Below are positions 11,708-22,720 of a DNA stretch of 64,000 nt, one piece after another (within the stretch, counting starts at the first letter, position 1; the number at the start of each line of letters is the position of its first letter). The position numbers were made by a program, and so were the translations under genes. The stretch is from the NCBI GenBank assembly GCA_905221605.1, contig CAJNDS010000236.1, positions 137,501 to 201,500 on the forward strand. Reading direction: 5' to 3'. This stretch comes from Symbiodinium natans. Lineage: Eukaryota; Sar; Dinophyceae; Suessiales; Symbiodiniaceae. The notes under the pieces are model-generated. The model saw nothing but the letters and a program-made list of their open reading frames with translations. It ran no database searches and was not told where the DNA came from.

Positions 11708-12327
11708 CGCCTCGTGACGGCGCGATGGCGTCCTGTTTCCATGAAGCTTGGAATCTGCAGCGTACAGCATTGGAGAACATGAAACATTTGCATTCTCCCC
11801 CCCCCCCACTATCCCCCACTGGCCTACACCCTTGCAGCAGCTGCGGTGTCGCAGGCGAATCAGGCGAGGCGGCAAGAGCGGACTCGGAGACTCGGGCCCA
11901 AAATGCTGAGGATTCCCACAAGCCACGAAGACGCTTGTGGTTCACAAGTGGCTTGCCACGAGACAACTTGTTCATGCTATCAGCAGACTTGCAGCAACGA
12001 AGCTTGAGGGCTCCACCCCACTTCCTCCGATGCGGGCAAGCCACGGGCGCGACTAAACTCCACCTGCTCAGGCTGTGCTCAGGCATGGCCAGTCTTACAT
12101 CCACGCACCCTGCGGAACGCCCATGAATCGCAAAGTCTTTGGCAAAACACGGAGCAGCATCTTTGTTGGTGCAACTCAACCTTCTGACATAGCTCACGGA
12201 GGCATACATTCGATATCATTCAGCGGCTGCGAGAACGACCCTGCCTCGCTCTAAGGCTCACTGAGGTGCTACGGCCAAGCCATCGGCTATAGGCCATCAA
12301 GGCATCGGCTAAGGAATCGGCAAGGCA
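11708..12327. other. Upstream of PF16, no gene seen
   Basis: This is the interval between the PF16 start codon (11705-11707) and the stop of the cold-shock gene. It should hold the PF16 leader and trans-splice acceptor. I see a C run near 11800 and no convincing reading frame. Confidence 0.35.
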
Positions 12328-12786
12328 TCACTGGAGTCTGCGCTTCTTGGGGTCGCTGACATCCCAATCATTCCAGTCGGCCCATTCGGGTGGAGCCACT
12401 CCCGGATGTGGCATCCCCGATGCGGTGAGCACTTCATAGGCTTGCGGCTTGTTCTCCTCGTTCAACACACAAGTGAAGCTTACCTCCTCACCGGTCTGAA
12501 AGGCCCTGAGCTGGGCTGGCCGCACAACGACATCCATCCCAAACGTGGCCTCGATTTCGGGGCTCGCGATGTAGCCGAACCCCTGGGAGCGGTCCACATG
12601 CTTCACCACACCCCGACAGCGCCGCTCCATCATGCCCCGCGCTGGGGCATAGGTAAGTGCGGGGCAAGCGAAACTTACAACCGCTGGGCTCAGAGCGGGT
12701 CGCAGTTTCAGCACCTCTAAAATAAGGTGCACGGCGGAATCGCCATCTAACGAAGACAGGAAGTCTGCCAAGGACTTCGCATCCAT
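12328..12786 (-). CDS. Cold-shock-domain protein
   Basis: Small single-exon gene of 152 codons. From the ATG at 12784-12786 the first 50 residues are helical (LADFLSSLDGD, ILEVLKLRPALSPAVV) and end in LTYAPARG. A cold-shock fold follows at about residues 54-122: RGVVKHVDRSQGFGYI, FGMDVVVRPAQLRAF, GEEVSFTCVL and NKPQAYEVL. These match RNP-type strands, with FGYI and DVVV where classical proteins have FGFI and DVFVH, so the usual aromatic/His of the second strand is replaced. The C-terminus is acidic and Trp-rich (WADWNDWD), ending in basic KKRRLQ, possibly a nuclear signal. Known cold-shock domains bind single-stranded nucleic acid. The frame is open for 98 more codons upstream, but that part looks non-coding, so I chose the internal start. 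Confidence 0.82.
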   Translation of the reverse strand: MDAKSLADFLSSLDGDSAVHLILEVLKLRPALSPAVVSFACPALTYAPARGMMERRCRGVVKHVDRSQGFGYIASPEIEATFGMDVVVRPAQLRAFQTGEEVSFTCVLNEENKPQAYEVLTASGMPHPGVAPPEWADWNDWDVSDPKKRRLQ

Positions 12787-13341
12787 GTCATGATGCGGGC
12801 GCAGCAACCGAGTGCCCCAGCTGAGCCAACAGCCACACGTTTGAACACAGCTCGCAATGGGCACACAAAGCAAGGAAACCAACGCAATCAAAAAAAATGA
12901 CGCTAACAAACAATTTTGCCTTTCAGTGGAGGGCACACACCAAGCCGTCGCCTTGGCGTTGCTATGGCTGAAGCCAAATGCCTCACCCTCGTTCTTCATG
13001 AGGTCAACCTGTTGCGCAATAAAAGAACTCTGGATTTTACGACTCATGTGTACAAAGCTTGGCTGCGAGAGTGGCTGCATCCCCCATGTTGTGTCGAGGA
13101 CAGATTCTCCAGAGCATGCACGTTAAAGTTGGCCAAATACATACGGAGATGGTGAGAAAAGGCCTCCCAAGTGATGCAGCCATCTGGATCAACACGCTGG
13201 TTCACCTGCTTCTCTTTGGCCTTTGCAAGCAGGGGAGGCTACACCCTAAACACACCGGCAGCGTCACCTGCAGTACCTACCCGTCCGCAGTCTTGCCGCA
13301 TTCCTGCGTATTTTAGCTGACCTTTTGCCTGATTGCCTATC

Positions 13342-14045
13342 TCAATGCTTCTCACAACACACCATCCGAACGGCCTCCATCTCCGCACGCAACTTGGCCT
13401 CGAACTCTGCACGCCGAGCCTTGTAGGATGCAACACCATCCCAAGGTGCTCTCACGGGAGAAAATTTGCAAAACCATCCACAGCTAAAACTGGGTAACAG
13501 AGACACCCACGTTTGGGAGAAGACCCTGTGCTCCAAAAACGCCCTAGCGCCGTCATGTGCAACACACCGATAGTCCGGGACACCCACAGAAAGGCCACAG
13601 GGTATACGATGGGGTTTTACACTGGTTCCCATGGTACCGTGTAAGATGGTCCTGGAGGATCCTGGAGAAGTACTCTGAAAATGGCCGATATGAATGACTA
13701 CCAAGGATGCAGCCTCTTCTGCCAGTCGCGCTTCTTCAGCAAGCCTTGCTTCTTCCGCAATGCGGGCCTCCTCTGCTAGCCTTGCTTCTTCGGCAATCCT
13801 TGCCTCTTCCGCAATGCGGGCCTCCTCTGCCAGTCGCGCCTCCTCCGCGCGCCTTGCCTCTTCTGCAATCCGCCTTTCCTCTACACTCTGTGCTTCTGCA
13901 AGCTTGGCTTCCTTCGCAAGCCTGGCCTCTTCAGCCAGTCTCGCTTCCTCAGCGAGCCGCGCCTCCTCAGCCGAGCGCGCTTCTGCCGCAAGCCGGGCCT
14001 CTTCTGCCTGTCTTGCTTCCGCACGCTGCATTTCTGCCCGAGCCT
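13342..14045 (-). CDS. Charged coiled-coil protein with EEARLA repeats, C-terminal exons
   Basis: The last exons of a gene whose product is a long charged helix. The exon 13714-14043 opens ARAEMQRAEARQ and continues as about thirteen seven-residue steps of the type AEEARLA or AEEARIA. A 294-base intron (13420-13713, GC...AG) joins EE in phase to ARRAEFEAKLRAEMEAV and a stop at 13342-13344. The joined sequence keeps the repeat pattern, which supports the splice. A further exon, QLALEQ (about 14082-14130), may precede, but the implied 38-base intron is very short. VQKLLELEKEASQ at about 14640-14690 is another candidate upstream exon. Such AEEAR helices occur in many unrelated proteins, so no function is proposed. 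Confidence 0.65.
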
Positions 14046-14174
14046 GGTCAGGCAGGTATCATAACTGAGATAGGGTCTGGCCTGCTCCAGCGCAAGCTGC
14101 CTCATCATCAGGCTGGCCAGGTAGCAGGACCTGAGGGATTCGAAAGGCCTAAAGCAGATAGAGGAGGACGTATT

Positions 14175-14204
14175 TGTATGTATATACATACATACATACA
14201 TACA

Positions 14205-14240
<36 letters not shown>

Positions 14241-14275
14241 TACATATATATATATATGCACATACATGCATATAT
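14175..14275 (+). repeat. TACA/TATA microsatellite
   Basis: A CATA tetranucleotide run of about 15 units passes into TATA-rich sequence. Confidence 0.95.
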
Positions 14276-14799
14276 CTGTACATGGGTAAGTTACGAAGCA
14301 CACACACTCCTTGACGTTATTCAACTGGTTGTACTCCGTGTTGAACAGCCGAGGAAAGGAAGAGCGGCTCTTCTAAGGCGGGAAGCAACGTGGTTCGCAC
14401 GCGAGCTTCTCTGTAGCTATCCTTCAATTCCGGTGCAGGGAAGCACTCTCGATCTACATATACATGTATTTATGTGTGTATGCATGTCTGCGTGCGCGCA
14501 TACGTTTACATATCTGTATGCGTATTTGTTTGTAGGGATGCTTGTGCAACTACGTATTTAAGACGGCTCCATCAGAAGGAGCTCACCGCAGCTCATCTTA
14601 TGAACTGTTAGGCTGTATTCCCGCAAGTGTACCCCCAGTGAAGACTGCCTGCGAGGCTTCCTTCTCCAGCTCCAAAAGCTTCTGAACCTGCAACAACGGC
14701 TGATGCATGCTGTACTGTCTGTTGGTTCGAGTGGCCGAGGCAAGAGAGTGCGATCCTAAGTTCCTAAGCTGCGTCAGCACGCTAATGGCACTGGGGCTT

Positions 14800-15460
14800 T
14801 CCCCTCGACTGCACAAATTGTGTCCAGCCTGGGGTGTGGTCTTCGAACCTGACTTCCTCGGCTCTGTGGATGCAAACGTTGAAGCGAACTAGCCCAGCAC
14901 CTGATTTTGCCTTTCTCAGCTGAGACGTGCGCCCTGCAGGACTCTGCGGCAGCTCTGCACCTCGAAATCGTAACTAGCTCTGAACTTGATGGGCGTGCTG
15001 AAGTCAAATGGGAAACACACGGCGTCTGTCTCTCCTATCACTCTCTCAGCCGTTTCCAGAAGGTCCCGGGGTCTGCTTGACCCCATAATTTTGAGATCTG
15101 CTCATACCATCAGCATCCTTTGTTCCTTCTGGCGGCGCCAGCGCACTTGTCGCGAGTCTGCTCGGCATGTCTGAACGCTACACATAAAGTCCACGGCACT
15201 GCAAAGATCTGCAAAGCTCAGTTCGGCCACAGACGAGGCAGCTCCTTTCTTTTTTGCGACCTTCTGTAAAGTTCGAAGGACAATATGTCAGTCAAAAACC
15301 CTGCATCTACTTAACTTACAGCTGCTCTAAAGCCGCATCAGTCACGACCGCAAATGGGCCATCGCCAGCCTGCATCACGAGCACAGAGATGCGGGTCAGC
15401 AAAGTCATCACAATCAATCCGCAGGGCATGTCCTACAGAAAGCTTGAACTGGAGTTCTGG
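14800..15460 (-). CDS. Exon-like segments of an unrecognised host gene
   Basis: Several minus-strand stretches look coding. After an acceptor AG|GTCGCA, 15105-15260 reads 52 codons including VAELSFADLCSAVDF and RQVRWRRQKEQRML. The next codon is TGA (15102-15104). The same frame then continues to 14916 with RDLLETAERVIGETDAV, FPFDFSTPIKFRASYDF and EVQSCRRVLQ. Nearer 14800-14890 another frame gives VRFNVCIHRAEEVRFEDH. Upstream at about 15300-15360, AGDGPFAVVTDAALEQL follows an AG|GC acceptor. Together they suggest a multi-exon protein, possibly the N-terminal part of the coiled-coil gene on the same strand. I recognise no domain. The in-frame TGA means an unseen intron, a pseudogene, or chance. 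Confidence 0.5.
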
Positions 15461-16219
15461 CATGTCTGACAGCACACAACCTTTCGCAAGAGAAACAAAG
15501 GAAGCACATCAAGTGAGCCTCCGAACACATAATTCGGAAAGGCTACGAGCACAAGCATGCAAACTCCGGGCAGTTTCATGACGCGAAAGAACATCTGCAG
15601 CTTGACAAGGTCACGTCGTGTCGCACCATGGGCAACTGTGCCACATAGCGAGCTCAAAGGGGGCACCACACTGGTGCACCTTCGACCGCAATGCGGTCAC
15701 AGATGCCCATCTCAAGACCAGGTATTGGGAGCGGAGCCCCATGATTAAATCCGTCAAATAGGTCCCCGCACACTGTACAGCTCTCCACGAATTTCTGTCC
15801 ACGGCCTGCCTCCCCAGCCTATGTAGCCTGGGGTCGCGGCTCGAGCGCACCTACTTGAGATCAGTCTGGAACACAAGCAGTCGGCTGCCCGCTGGAAATT
15901 GCGCACGTGGATAAGAGAGGCTACTAGTAAAGGACGACCGTGGGAAGTGCAGCCACAGCAGTGACAGCAGTGACAGCAGTGACGGCGAGGCAGCGGCCTG
16001 CATCTGACGGCTAAGCACTTGTCGGCTCTGGCAATTGACATGAATTGAGTCTGCTGCAGGCTGAGCGGAATGGGCTCAGCTGGATTGGTGCTTGTGATTG
16101 TCCGCGGTTTGTTACACAAGATGCACAACTTCTAAACTCTAAACAGGTAAGCGACAGTTGTGAGTGTTGGAACCAGTGCACCTAGCGACTTGAAAAATCA
16201 CGCCTCCCATGGGCGTGTG

Positions 16220-17170
16220 TGGCTGCAAGGTCTGCGCAAAGCATTCTGAACAAGCTCTCCCAACAGCATTTCTTCTTCATTCATGATGGCCGGAGCTTCA
16301 AGCTGCACACGGCGCTTATCCGCACTGCTGGCGAAGCATGGGGGAGCACCTCAGATCAGCAAAATGTAGATTGTAGACTTGTGCGCCGAAGCTGCCAAGC
16401 CCAGCGCCGCGGGGGAGTCACAAAAAATGACTCTTTTGAGGGATGCGCATCCCAACGTGACCCATGCGAGAGAACAAGAGAACGCCCTCGCTAGTTCGGT
16501 GAGCCATCTGCGGCCCGCTGCCTTCACATGACTTTTTGAAGCTATTTACAAGATCACCAGGAACTGAGTGCCAGGATGGAAATTCGCACTCTTCTGTTCA
16601 TGAGGAGTCGCAAAACACGTTGTGCTGCTTACTCCGGATTTATTGCCAAGTATTTCCATCCTGCAGCTGGCGAACTGGCGCGACGGCCGTTCAACAGCCT
16701 GTTTGCAAACGCATTCGAACCCATAAGGGTTCAGCTAATTCACATATTGCGCGCATGGTGCCGGATTGCCTCATCCTCGTTCACCTTGAGAGCTCAGCGC
16801 TCGAAGACAAAGCTTTATGGAAAACAGTTTGACACCCTCCTGGGTCTTTCAGCAGAACTTCCATGCCGTCCCCTCTACAAGCAGACATCTAGGCGAATGA
16901 TGGCTAAGGATTCTAAGGATGGGTAATGCAGGCCTGCCGCCTTGAAAGATGCTGCCAGGCTCTTCATGGACACCACGCCTGGCAACTCACGGGCTCAAAA
17001 CAACCAATTAGCTGCCCCTTCGCTGTGACTGTAAAACGTTCCCACTTGTCACATGTCTCTGCCTGCAATGGACAGGGCAAAGGCTGGGCGGACCTCTCCA
17101 AGCTGCAGCACCAAGCTGGCGAGCGCAAGCCCCAGAGCCTGCGATGATTTGAAGATGTGAACCCAAAAAA
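16220..17170 (-). CDS. Exon-like segments, possible helical-repeat gene
   Basis: Minus-strand segments bounded by AG|G look coding. They include LGLALASLVLQLGE (about 17080-17125), VVSMKSLAASFK (about 16940-16980) and, near 16220-16330, LEAPAIMNEEEMLLGELV overlapping another frame with PAVRISAVCSL. The style resembles armadillo or HEAT helices. The exons could not be joined into a chain, and the strand rests on composition alone. A plus-strand frame (16576-16926) covers part of the region. Confidence 0.35.
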
Positions 17171-18449
17171 ACCGACCACCGAAACCCAAAGTCTACTCGT
17201 CTACCTTACAGGCGATGCCACTGCGGTACCTGCTGGGGGAAGGGGAGGCTTTGGGGGGCAATGGAACCGGCAGGAGTGTTGAGTCCTGCTGGTCTCATTT
17301 CCCATATTCTGGGAGTGCCGAAGGCTAACGACCCTACACATCCAAGAGTGGTGTAGGACTGTCGACCGCTCAACCAAGGGGCGGACCTGGAGCGAGGAAT
17401 GCTTCCCTGGATTGATGAAACAATTGACAACATCAAGGGGCGGAATTGTCGTCGGGCTTCGACGCCAACTATGGCTATCGGCAACTTCCGCTGAACTGAA
17501 GGTCTGCCACTGCGATGACATGGTTTTAGACGTTAGTCGGACACTCAGGGAACCTCTGTCTTCTTGCATCCGGGCTTGAGCCGGCTCGCGGGGGGGGCGA
17601 AAGACACCGGACATACCGGAGGAGGCGAGGCAAGAGGTCCTCCAGCCCAAGATGAAAGGAGTCAGGAAGCAAGGGCCGCCCCAACGATCGAGCCACCGGG
17701 GGGCCATGAGGCTAAAGACCGTGGCACCCAAGAAAGGCCGTGCGCGTGCGCAACTTCTTGCAGTGGCTCAACGTGCGGGCCCCGAAAACTTTTACTTGTG
17801 GTGGGTCTTGCTGCTCATCGGCTGATCGGCCGAATTGTTGCAACAGCATTTGGACGTGTAAGCAGAGCATCGTGGGGCTCAGGCAGAGAATGGGCAAGCA
17901 GCCACCTTGTGAGAAGCCTTACAGCAAAGAAAGGCTCACGAAGACCTGAGCTGGTAATCCATAGCATTCCATAGCAGATGGGAGATCATGTGTCAACACA
18001 ACCAGTGGGGCTTAAAATTCCTTCACTGATGTGGCCATGCTTCCTGTAGGAGGATCTTTGGCCTAGAAAAAATGCCCGACCGAGCTTATAATCGACCCCC
18101 ATGCCTGGGAGCCCGCAGGGGCGAAGTGCAGGCCATCGAAATCCCAGTAGTGCCCAGGTACCTCCGTCAAGCAGACAAAGAAGCTACCAAAAGAAGCTGA
18201 GTTGCCACCAATGCTTGCATGCTGTCATATCGCAAAGTCCCCGGGATTCCCCGGGGCACGCATGGCAGAATCTCCTTAGCAGCCGTCCGCATTCCGAGGG
18301 TTCAGGGCCATCAGAAAAAGCAAAGAACTGCGAAGCAAAGCCAAGTGCAGCCGGCACGCTGCTGGGTCAACGAATTCTCGGACATGTCTGGAGTGAGAAC
18401 AGAAGCACCGAAGCCTTTTGTCTCAAAAGCCACGTTAAAAATGAACTTG

Positions 18450-18600
18450 TCTCGGCCAAATGCGCCACAGCAAGGATGCTGACATCTTCAACTCCGTGAC
18501 AGCACCAGGTTTAGCAACAGAGCCAGGCAGCTCTCCGACCAGTTGCTGGCGCTGCAGCTCCTCTACCAGTCTTTCCAATCAATCAGAGGCGACACTTGCA
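18450..18600 (-). CDS. Exon-like segment, unknown
   Basis: On the minus strand this reads LERLVEELQRQQLVGELPG followed by SVAKPGAVTELKMSASLLW. It may be the 3' end of the SGNH hydrolase gene or a separate gene. The opposite strand also reads a plausible peptide (LLALQLLYQSFQSIRGD), so the strand is uncertain. Confidence 0.3.
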
Positions 18601-18679
18601 CTCGGCTGCTCGAAAACAGCGTGGCTGGAAGCAAGACGCAAGAGTGCGCTTCAGAAGCTATGCACGCGCTGCTCTCTTC

Positions 18680-18770
18680 TTCTTATTATTATTCCTCTTA
18701 TTCTTCTTCTTATTATTATTCTTCTTCTGCTTCTTCTTATTATTATTATTCTTCTTCTCTTTCTTCTCAC
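18680..18770 (+). repeat. TTC/TTA trinucleotide repeat
   Basis: Interrupted TTCTTCTTATTATT blocks. Confidence 0.9.
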
Positions 18771-18839
18771 ATGAAGGCCACGGAAGGTGACCCTGACCAT
18801 CGCGCACCGGGCGCGCCCGGCTTCCACGATGTCTCTTTC

Positions 18840-19740
18840 TCTCACACTTTCTCTCGCTTTCTCTTTCTATCTATCTCTTTCTCTCTCTATTTCTCCTGCT
18901 CCTCTTCTTCTCCTTCTCCTTCTTCTCCTTCTCCTTCTTCTCCTTCTTCTCCTTCTTCTCCTTCTTCTCCTTCTTCTCCTTCTTCTCCTTCCTCTCCTTC
19001 CTCTCCCTCTCTCCATCTCTCCCTCTCTCCCTCTCTCCTTCTCTCCATCTCTCTCTCTCCCTTTTCTCCCTCTTCTCCCTCTTCTCCCTCCTCTCCCTCC
19101 TCTCCCTCCTCTCCCTCCTCTCCCTCCTCTCCCTCCTCTCCCTCCTCTCCCTCCTCTCCCTCCTCTCCCTCCTCTCCCTCCTCTCCCTCCTCTCCCTCCT
19201 CTCCCTCCTCTCCCTCCTCTCCCTCCTCTCCCTCCTCTCCCTCCTCTCCCTCCTCTCCCTCCTCTCCCTCCTCTCCCTCCTCTCCCTCCTCTCCCTCCTC
19301 TCCCTCCTCTCCCTCCTCTCCCTCCTCTCCCTCCTCTCCCTCCTCTCCCTCCTCTCCCTCCTCTCCCTCCTCTCCCTCCTCTCCCTCCTCTCCCTCCTCT
19401 CCCTTCTCTCCCTCCTCTCCCTCCTCTCCCTCCTCTCCCTCCTCTCCCTCCTCTCCCTCCTCTCCCTCCTCTCCCTCCTCTCCCTCCTCTCCCTCCTCTC
19501 CCTCCTCTCCCTCCTCTCCCTCCTCTCCCTCCTCTCCCTCCTCTCCCTCCTCTCCCTCCTCTCCTCTCCCTCCTCTCCCTCCTCTCCCTCCTCTCCCTCC
19601 TCTCCCTCCTCTCCCTCCTCTCCCTCCTCTCCCTCCTCTCCCTCCTCTCCCTCCTCTCCCTCCTCTCCCTCCTCTCCCTCCTCTCCCTCCTCTCCCTCCT
19701 CTCCCTCCTCTCCCTCCTCTCCCTCTCTCCCTCTCTCCCT
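18840..19740 (+). repeat. CT-rich region with long CTCCCTCCT minisatellite
   Basis: Imperfect CT and CTTCTTCTC repeats pass at about 19080 into some 70 copies of the 9-base unit CTCCCTCCT, broken only by a point change near 19403 and a short deletion near 19560. Because 9 is a multiple of 3, several frames stay open on both strands (437, 376 and 360 codons). None looks like a real protein. On the minus strand it follows the last recognised SGNH hydrolase exon, so it probably lies in an intron or just downstream. Confidence 0.95.
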
Positions 19741-19769
19741 TTCTCAATGTGTCATGTGACGCGCGGCGC

Positions 19770-21733
19770 CTGCTCTGGGAAGCTTGGTGCCGGCGGGGGC
19801 GCAACCAAGACCGTGGGGATGCCTCTGCATACCACGCAAACCGTAGCACCCCGTAGGGAGCTTCGCAAAAAAAAGCTCTTAACTGCCGTTTTACAAAATG
19901 CCCCTCCTCGCTCGTGACAGATGCCGTGCAAGCGCTGCACGTCCTGGTTGCCATTCCACGTGCACACACGTAGCATATCTACAGGCTTCATGGCAGAGCT
20001 TTATAAACAAGTGGCACATGGAAGTCCCGCCTCTGCGATGACCGGAATTTCCGTCCCTTGGCCCATGTCATTGGTGCCAGACATGATGATCACCAAGTCC
20101 TCAGATTTAGCCGGCTGCAGCACCCATCGACAAACATGTGCGTCATGTTAACATCTCGATTCAAAGCCCGGTCCGAATCCCAGCTGTCTAAACACTACCG
20201 TACGTGAAACTTCGTTCAACATGACTTCTGGCATAGCGGCTGCACTGGAATGTGTGTCCCATCATGGTTCCAGCAAGGCATGAAGTCACAATTAGGGACT
20301 TACAGTGCGGGAAACCATCCTGCTAGCAGCCATGGCTTGCCACCGGCCGGGTGCAGTTGATTCGATACAGTAGATCATGGGATTTACGGACCGGTACTTC
20401 CGCAGAATTCTCTGTGGGTGAGCACTCCAGCGATACTCGGCGGGAGACTTTGGGGGATTTTCTGGGCGGGGCACTCCAGGGATACTTGTCCTGACTCTCC
20501 AGGGGCGCACCGGGCGAGGAGGCGAGGAGCAGTTGACTCAAAGTCTAACACCCCACGCAGAGGGTGGGGAATAACATCGTGAGTGAGACGAATATGTTGT
20601 GACTATTGTACGTTGCGTGTAGTGCAATGTTTGTCAATGTTGCCTACACTTTTTGTTGCCTATCATCTGGCATGATTACGATCATGATTGCCATTGCTGT
20701 TTGAGCGGCTCAGAAACCCCAAAAACGCCCACGTGCAAAGGAAAATACTTGAACTTGAACAGGCCCGAGATGTGGGACTAGTACGATTGCTCCACGTCGT
20801 GGTGATAGTAAAGAAGCCAAGAAGCCCGGCAGCCTCTAAACTTTAAAGGGAACCCGTCACACAACCTCCAAGAAGACAAAATGACAAAAAGCGAATGTCG
20901 CTCTTTACAGAATGTTCACGTCCGTGCTGGAGTTCCAGCACTGATCAAATTGATGTCCGTGGGGCACTCCCAAGTAAAGCACGACAATACACATACACTG
21001 GTTAAAGGTGCCGCTCAGGGGTCATATTGTCGACGATCCAGGATCTGGGAGAGCGCGTCTCCTCCGCAAGACAAGAGCCAAAGCATCTAACCCAACAACA
21101 GCTGCACGGGAACTTGAGGTAGAGTCATGCCAAACGGACAACCATGCAAGTTTTATCCCGGCTTGATGCTATGCAAGGGCTATGCGTTTGGAAGCACCTT
21201 CACTGCACAAGTACCATGCTGCAAGATGCCTCGGCAGCCCAGAGCATCGATCAACTGCGACCTACAGTGAGCCAGGGTTGACCATGGTTGACCATGGTTG
21301 ACCATGGTTGACCATCAAAAATAAACCTTGCCGCATCACACACTTAAGGCAGGAGCTGATACTCCGAGGCCTACAGGCATGGGCGTCTGTAGGGCATATG
21401 CAACGAAAGCCAAGTCGAGGCCTCTAGCATCTCACGGCTGGTAGCACCGCTGTGGCCACAGACCACGACCTGGACTCCGTGATAAGACTCTTGCATGAGT
21501 TCTCCCCACGTGAAATGCGCAGAGACAGCGGATGCTAACCCATCTAACCGTCTATCTAACCCCGAGTCCTGGCCTGGCAAGAGAAGCCGGCCGCTGCCAA
21601 GGCCTGCACAAAGTGTCTGCAAAAGTAGGAAGACGTCACCTCTTCTGTTTGCAGCCCCGAACACCTCTGACATCGTGCGTCCGTAAGGGTCGAATTTGTG
21701 TCCCCCTGCGAAGAAGCCGGCGGTGAGGCTGTC
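19770..21733 (-). CDS. SGNH/GDSL-family hydrolase, internal exons
   Basis: SGNH hydrolases cleave esters with a Ser-Asp-His centre. Exons found, in transcription order: 21665-21733 (DSLTAGFFAGG..., the block I serine motif; the preceding FG must be on an upstream exon), 21574-21603 (ALAAAGFSCQ), 21422-21469 (VVVCGHSGATSREMLE, block II glycine), one exon not found, 21024-21061 (DALSQILDRRQY), 20037-20099 (DLVIIMSGTNDMGQG, block III Gly-x-Asn-Asp), 19907-19943 (DVQRLHGICHER) and 19770-19822 (IPTVLVAPPPAPSF). All junctions except those around the missing exon keep phase and use GC, GA or GT donors with AG|G acceptors. The C-terminal Asp-x-x-His block was not found; it should lie beyond the minisatellite. 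Substrate unknown. Confidence 0.85.
20915..20980 (+). CDS. Armadillo-like fragment on the opposite strand
   Basis: The plus strand reads VRAGVPALIKLMSVGHSQVK, which fits an armadillo repeat helix. It lies opposite the SGNH hydrolase intron 20100-21023. It lacks an AG|G acceptor, so it may be a retrocopied fragment or a coincidence. Confidence 0.3.
21273..21316 (+). repeat. GTTGACCATG tandem repeat, four copies
   Basis: Four nearly perfect 10-base units within a probable intron of the hydrolase gene. Confidence 0.95.
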
Positions 21734-22289
21734 CTTACACCCGGATTGCTTGCAGGAGGCCCCAAAAGAATACACATTGTAGATACAAGAAGGAGGTGCA
21801 AATGCAACATGAGCCATTAGTATGTTGCATGGACGGTGTCTTAACACATTCGAAGGGCTGCAGCAAAGTTCCTAAACATCATGCGTGCTTGATGCATCTT
21901 CCGATCAGGATGACCAGTATGTTGGTTGCCCATACCGTCCAAAACATGTTGGCAACAAAAAGTCATCCCTGCTCGTTTCTGCGATGCTTCTTGAGAATTT
22001 TAAGCACCATAGCAACCCCCAACCTTGAACCGGACGACCAAGGCTTCCAGTTGAGGCTTGGTTTGTTGAGCGGTTCGCATAGCTTCGCTGCGGGCTGCAC
22101 ATCCGTCAGCACTGATTCCCAACATAATTCCTTCTCAGCGTCGCCGTAGCAAAGGATTCGACATGCCGGATCTTTAGCACCTCAGCTCCGGCACCATAGC
22201 TGTAGCAGCCACGTCCAATGCGCCGCTGTGTCACGCCGAGGTGAGTTTTCTGTGCGCGGTCGTTCTTGCTGTGCGTTCTTCTTTGTCTG

Positions 22290-22720
22290 TTTGTTGGTTT
22301 GTTTCGGTCGCTCGGGTCTGTAAGGTGTCCAAAAAAGGCATCTGAGAAGGTGGCACGACTGCAGAGCAAACATTAATAAAACAACAAAACGTGCCCGGTA
22401 GGGTTAAACGCCTTTCTTTTTGCCATGCAGTCGTGCGTGTCCGTAAGCTCGTGCCATTCGTGCCTGCAAGGCATCCGAAAACGCACCTGAGAGGGCACCA
22501 CGCGACTTTCTGAGCAAAAAACAACACGCCCAGTAGGGCTAAGCGGTCGTGTCTGCAAGGTGACCGTAAAGGCTTAAAGGTGCCTGAGCAGGCGCCGCAC
22601 GACTGCAGATCGACAGAACACGCCCGGCAGCGTCAAATGCGTGCTTTGGGTTCCCATGCTGTCGCTCGTGTCCGTAAGGTTTGCGAAAAAGGGCGGAGCA
22701 AAAGGGCCGTGCGCGTTCTC
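22290..22720 (+). repeat. Degenerate tandem repeat, about four units
   Basis: Units of roughly 100-140 bases share CGTGTCCGTAAGGT or CGTGTCTGCAAGGT, AAAGGCATCTGAGAAGG-like text, CGCACGACTGCAGA and ACGCCCGGCAGNGTNAAA. They are diverged from each other and occupy otherwise empty DNA. Confidence 0.75.

Noticed and set aside
16576-16926. 116-codon plus-strand frame as a gene
   Set aside because: No domain, no splice or leader signal, and exon-like AG|G segments lie on the opposite strand nearby.
18543-19969. Three long frames (360-437 codons) on both strands
   Set aside because: They are pure Ser-Pro, Leu-Pro-Pro or Glu-Glu-Gly translations of the 9-base minisatellite. The unit length alone keeps them open.
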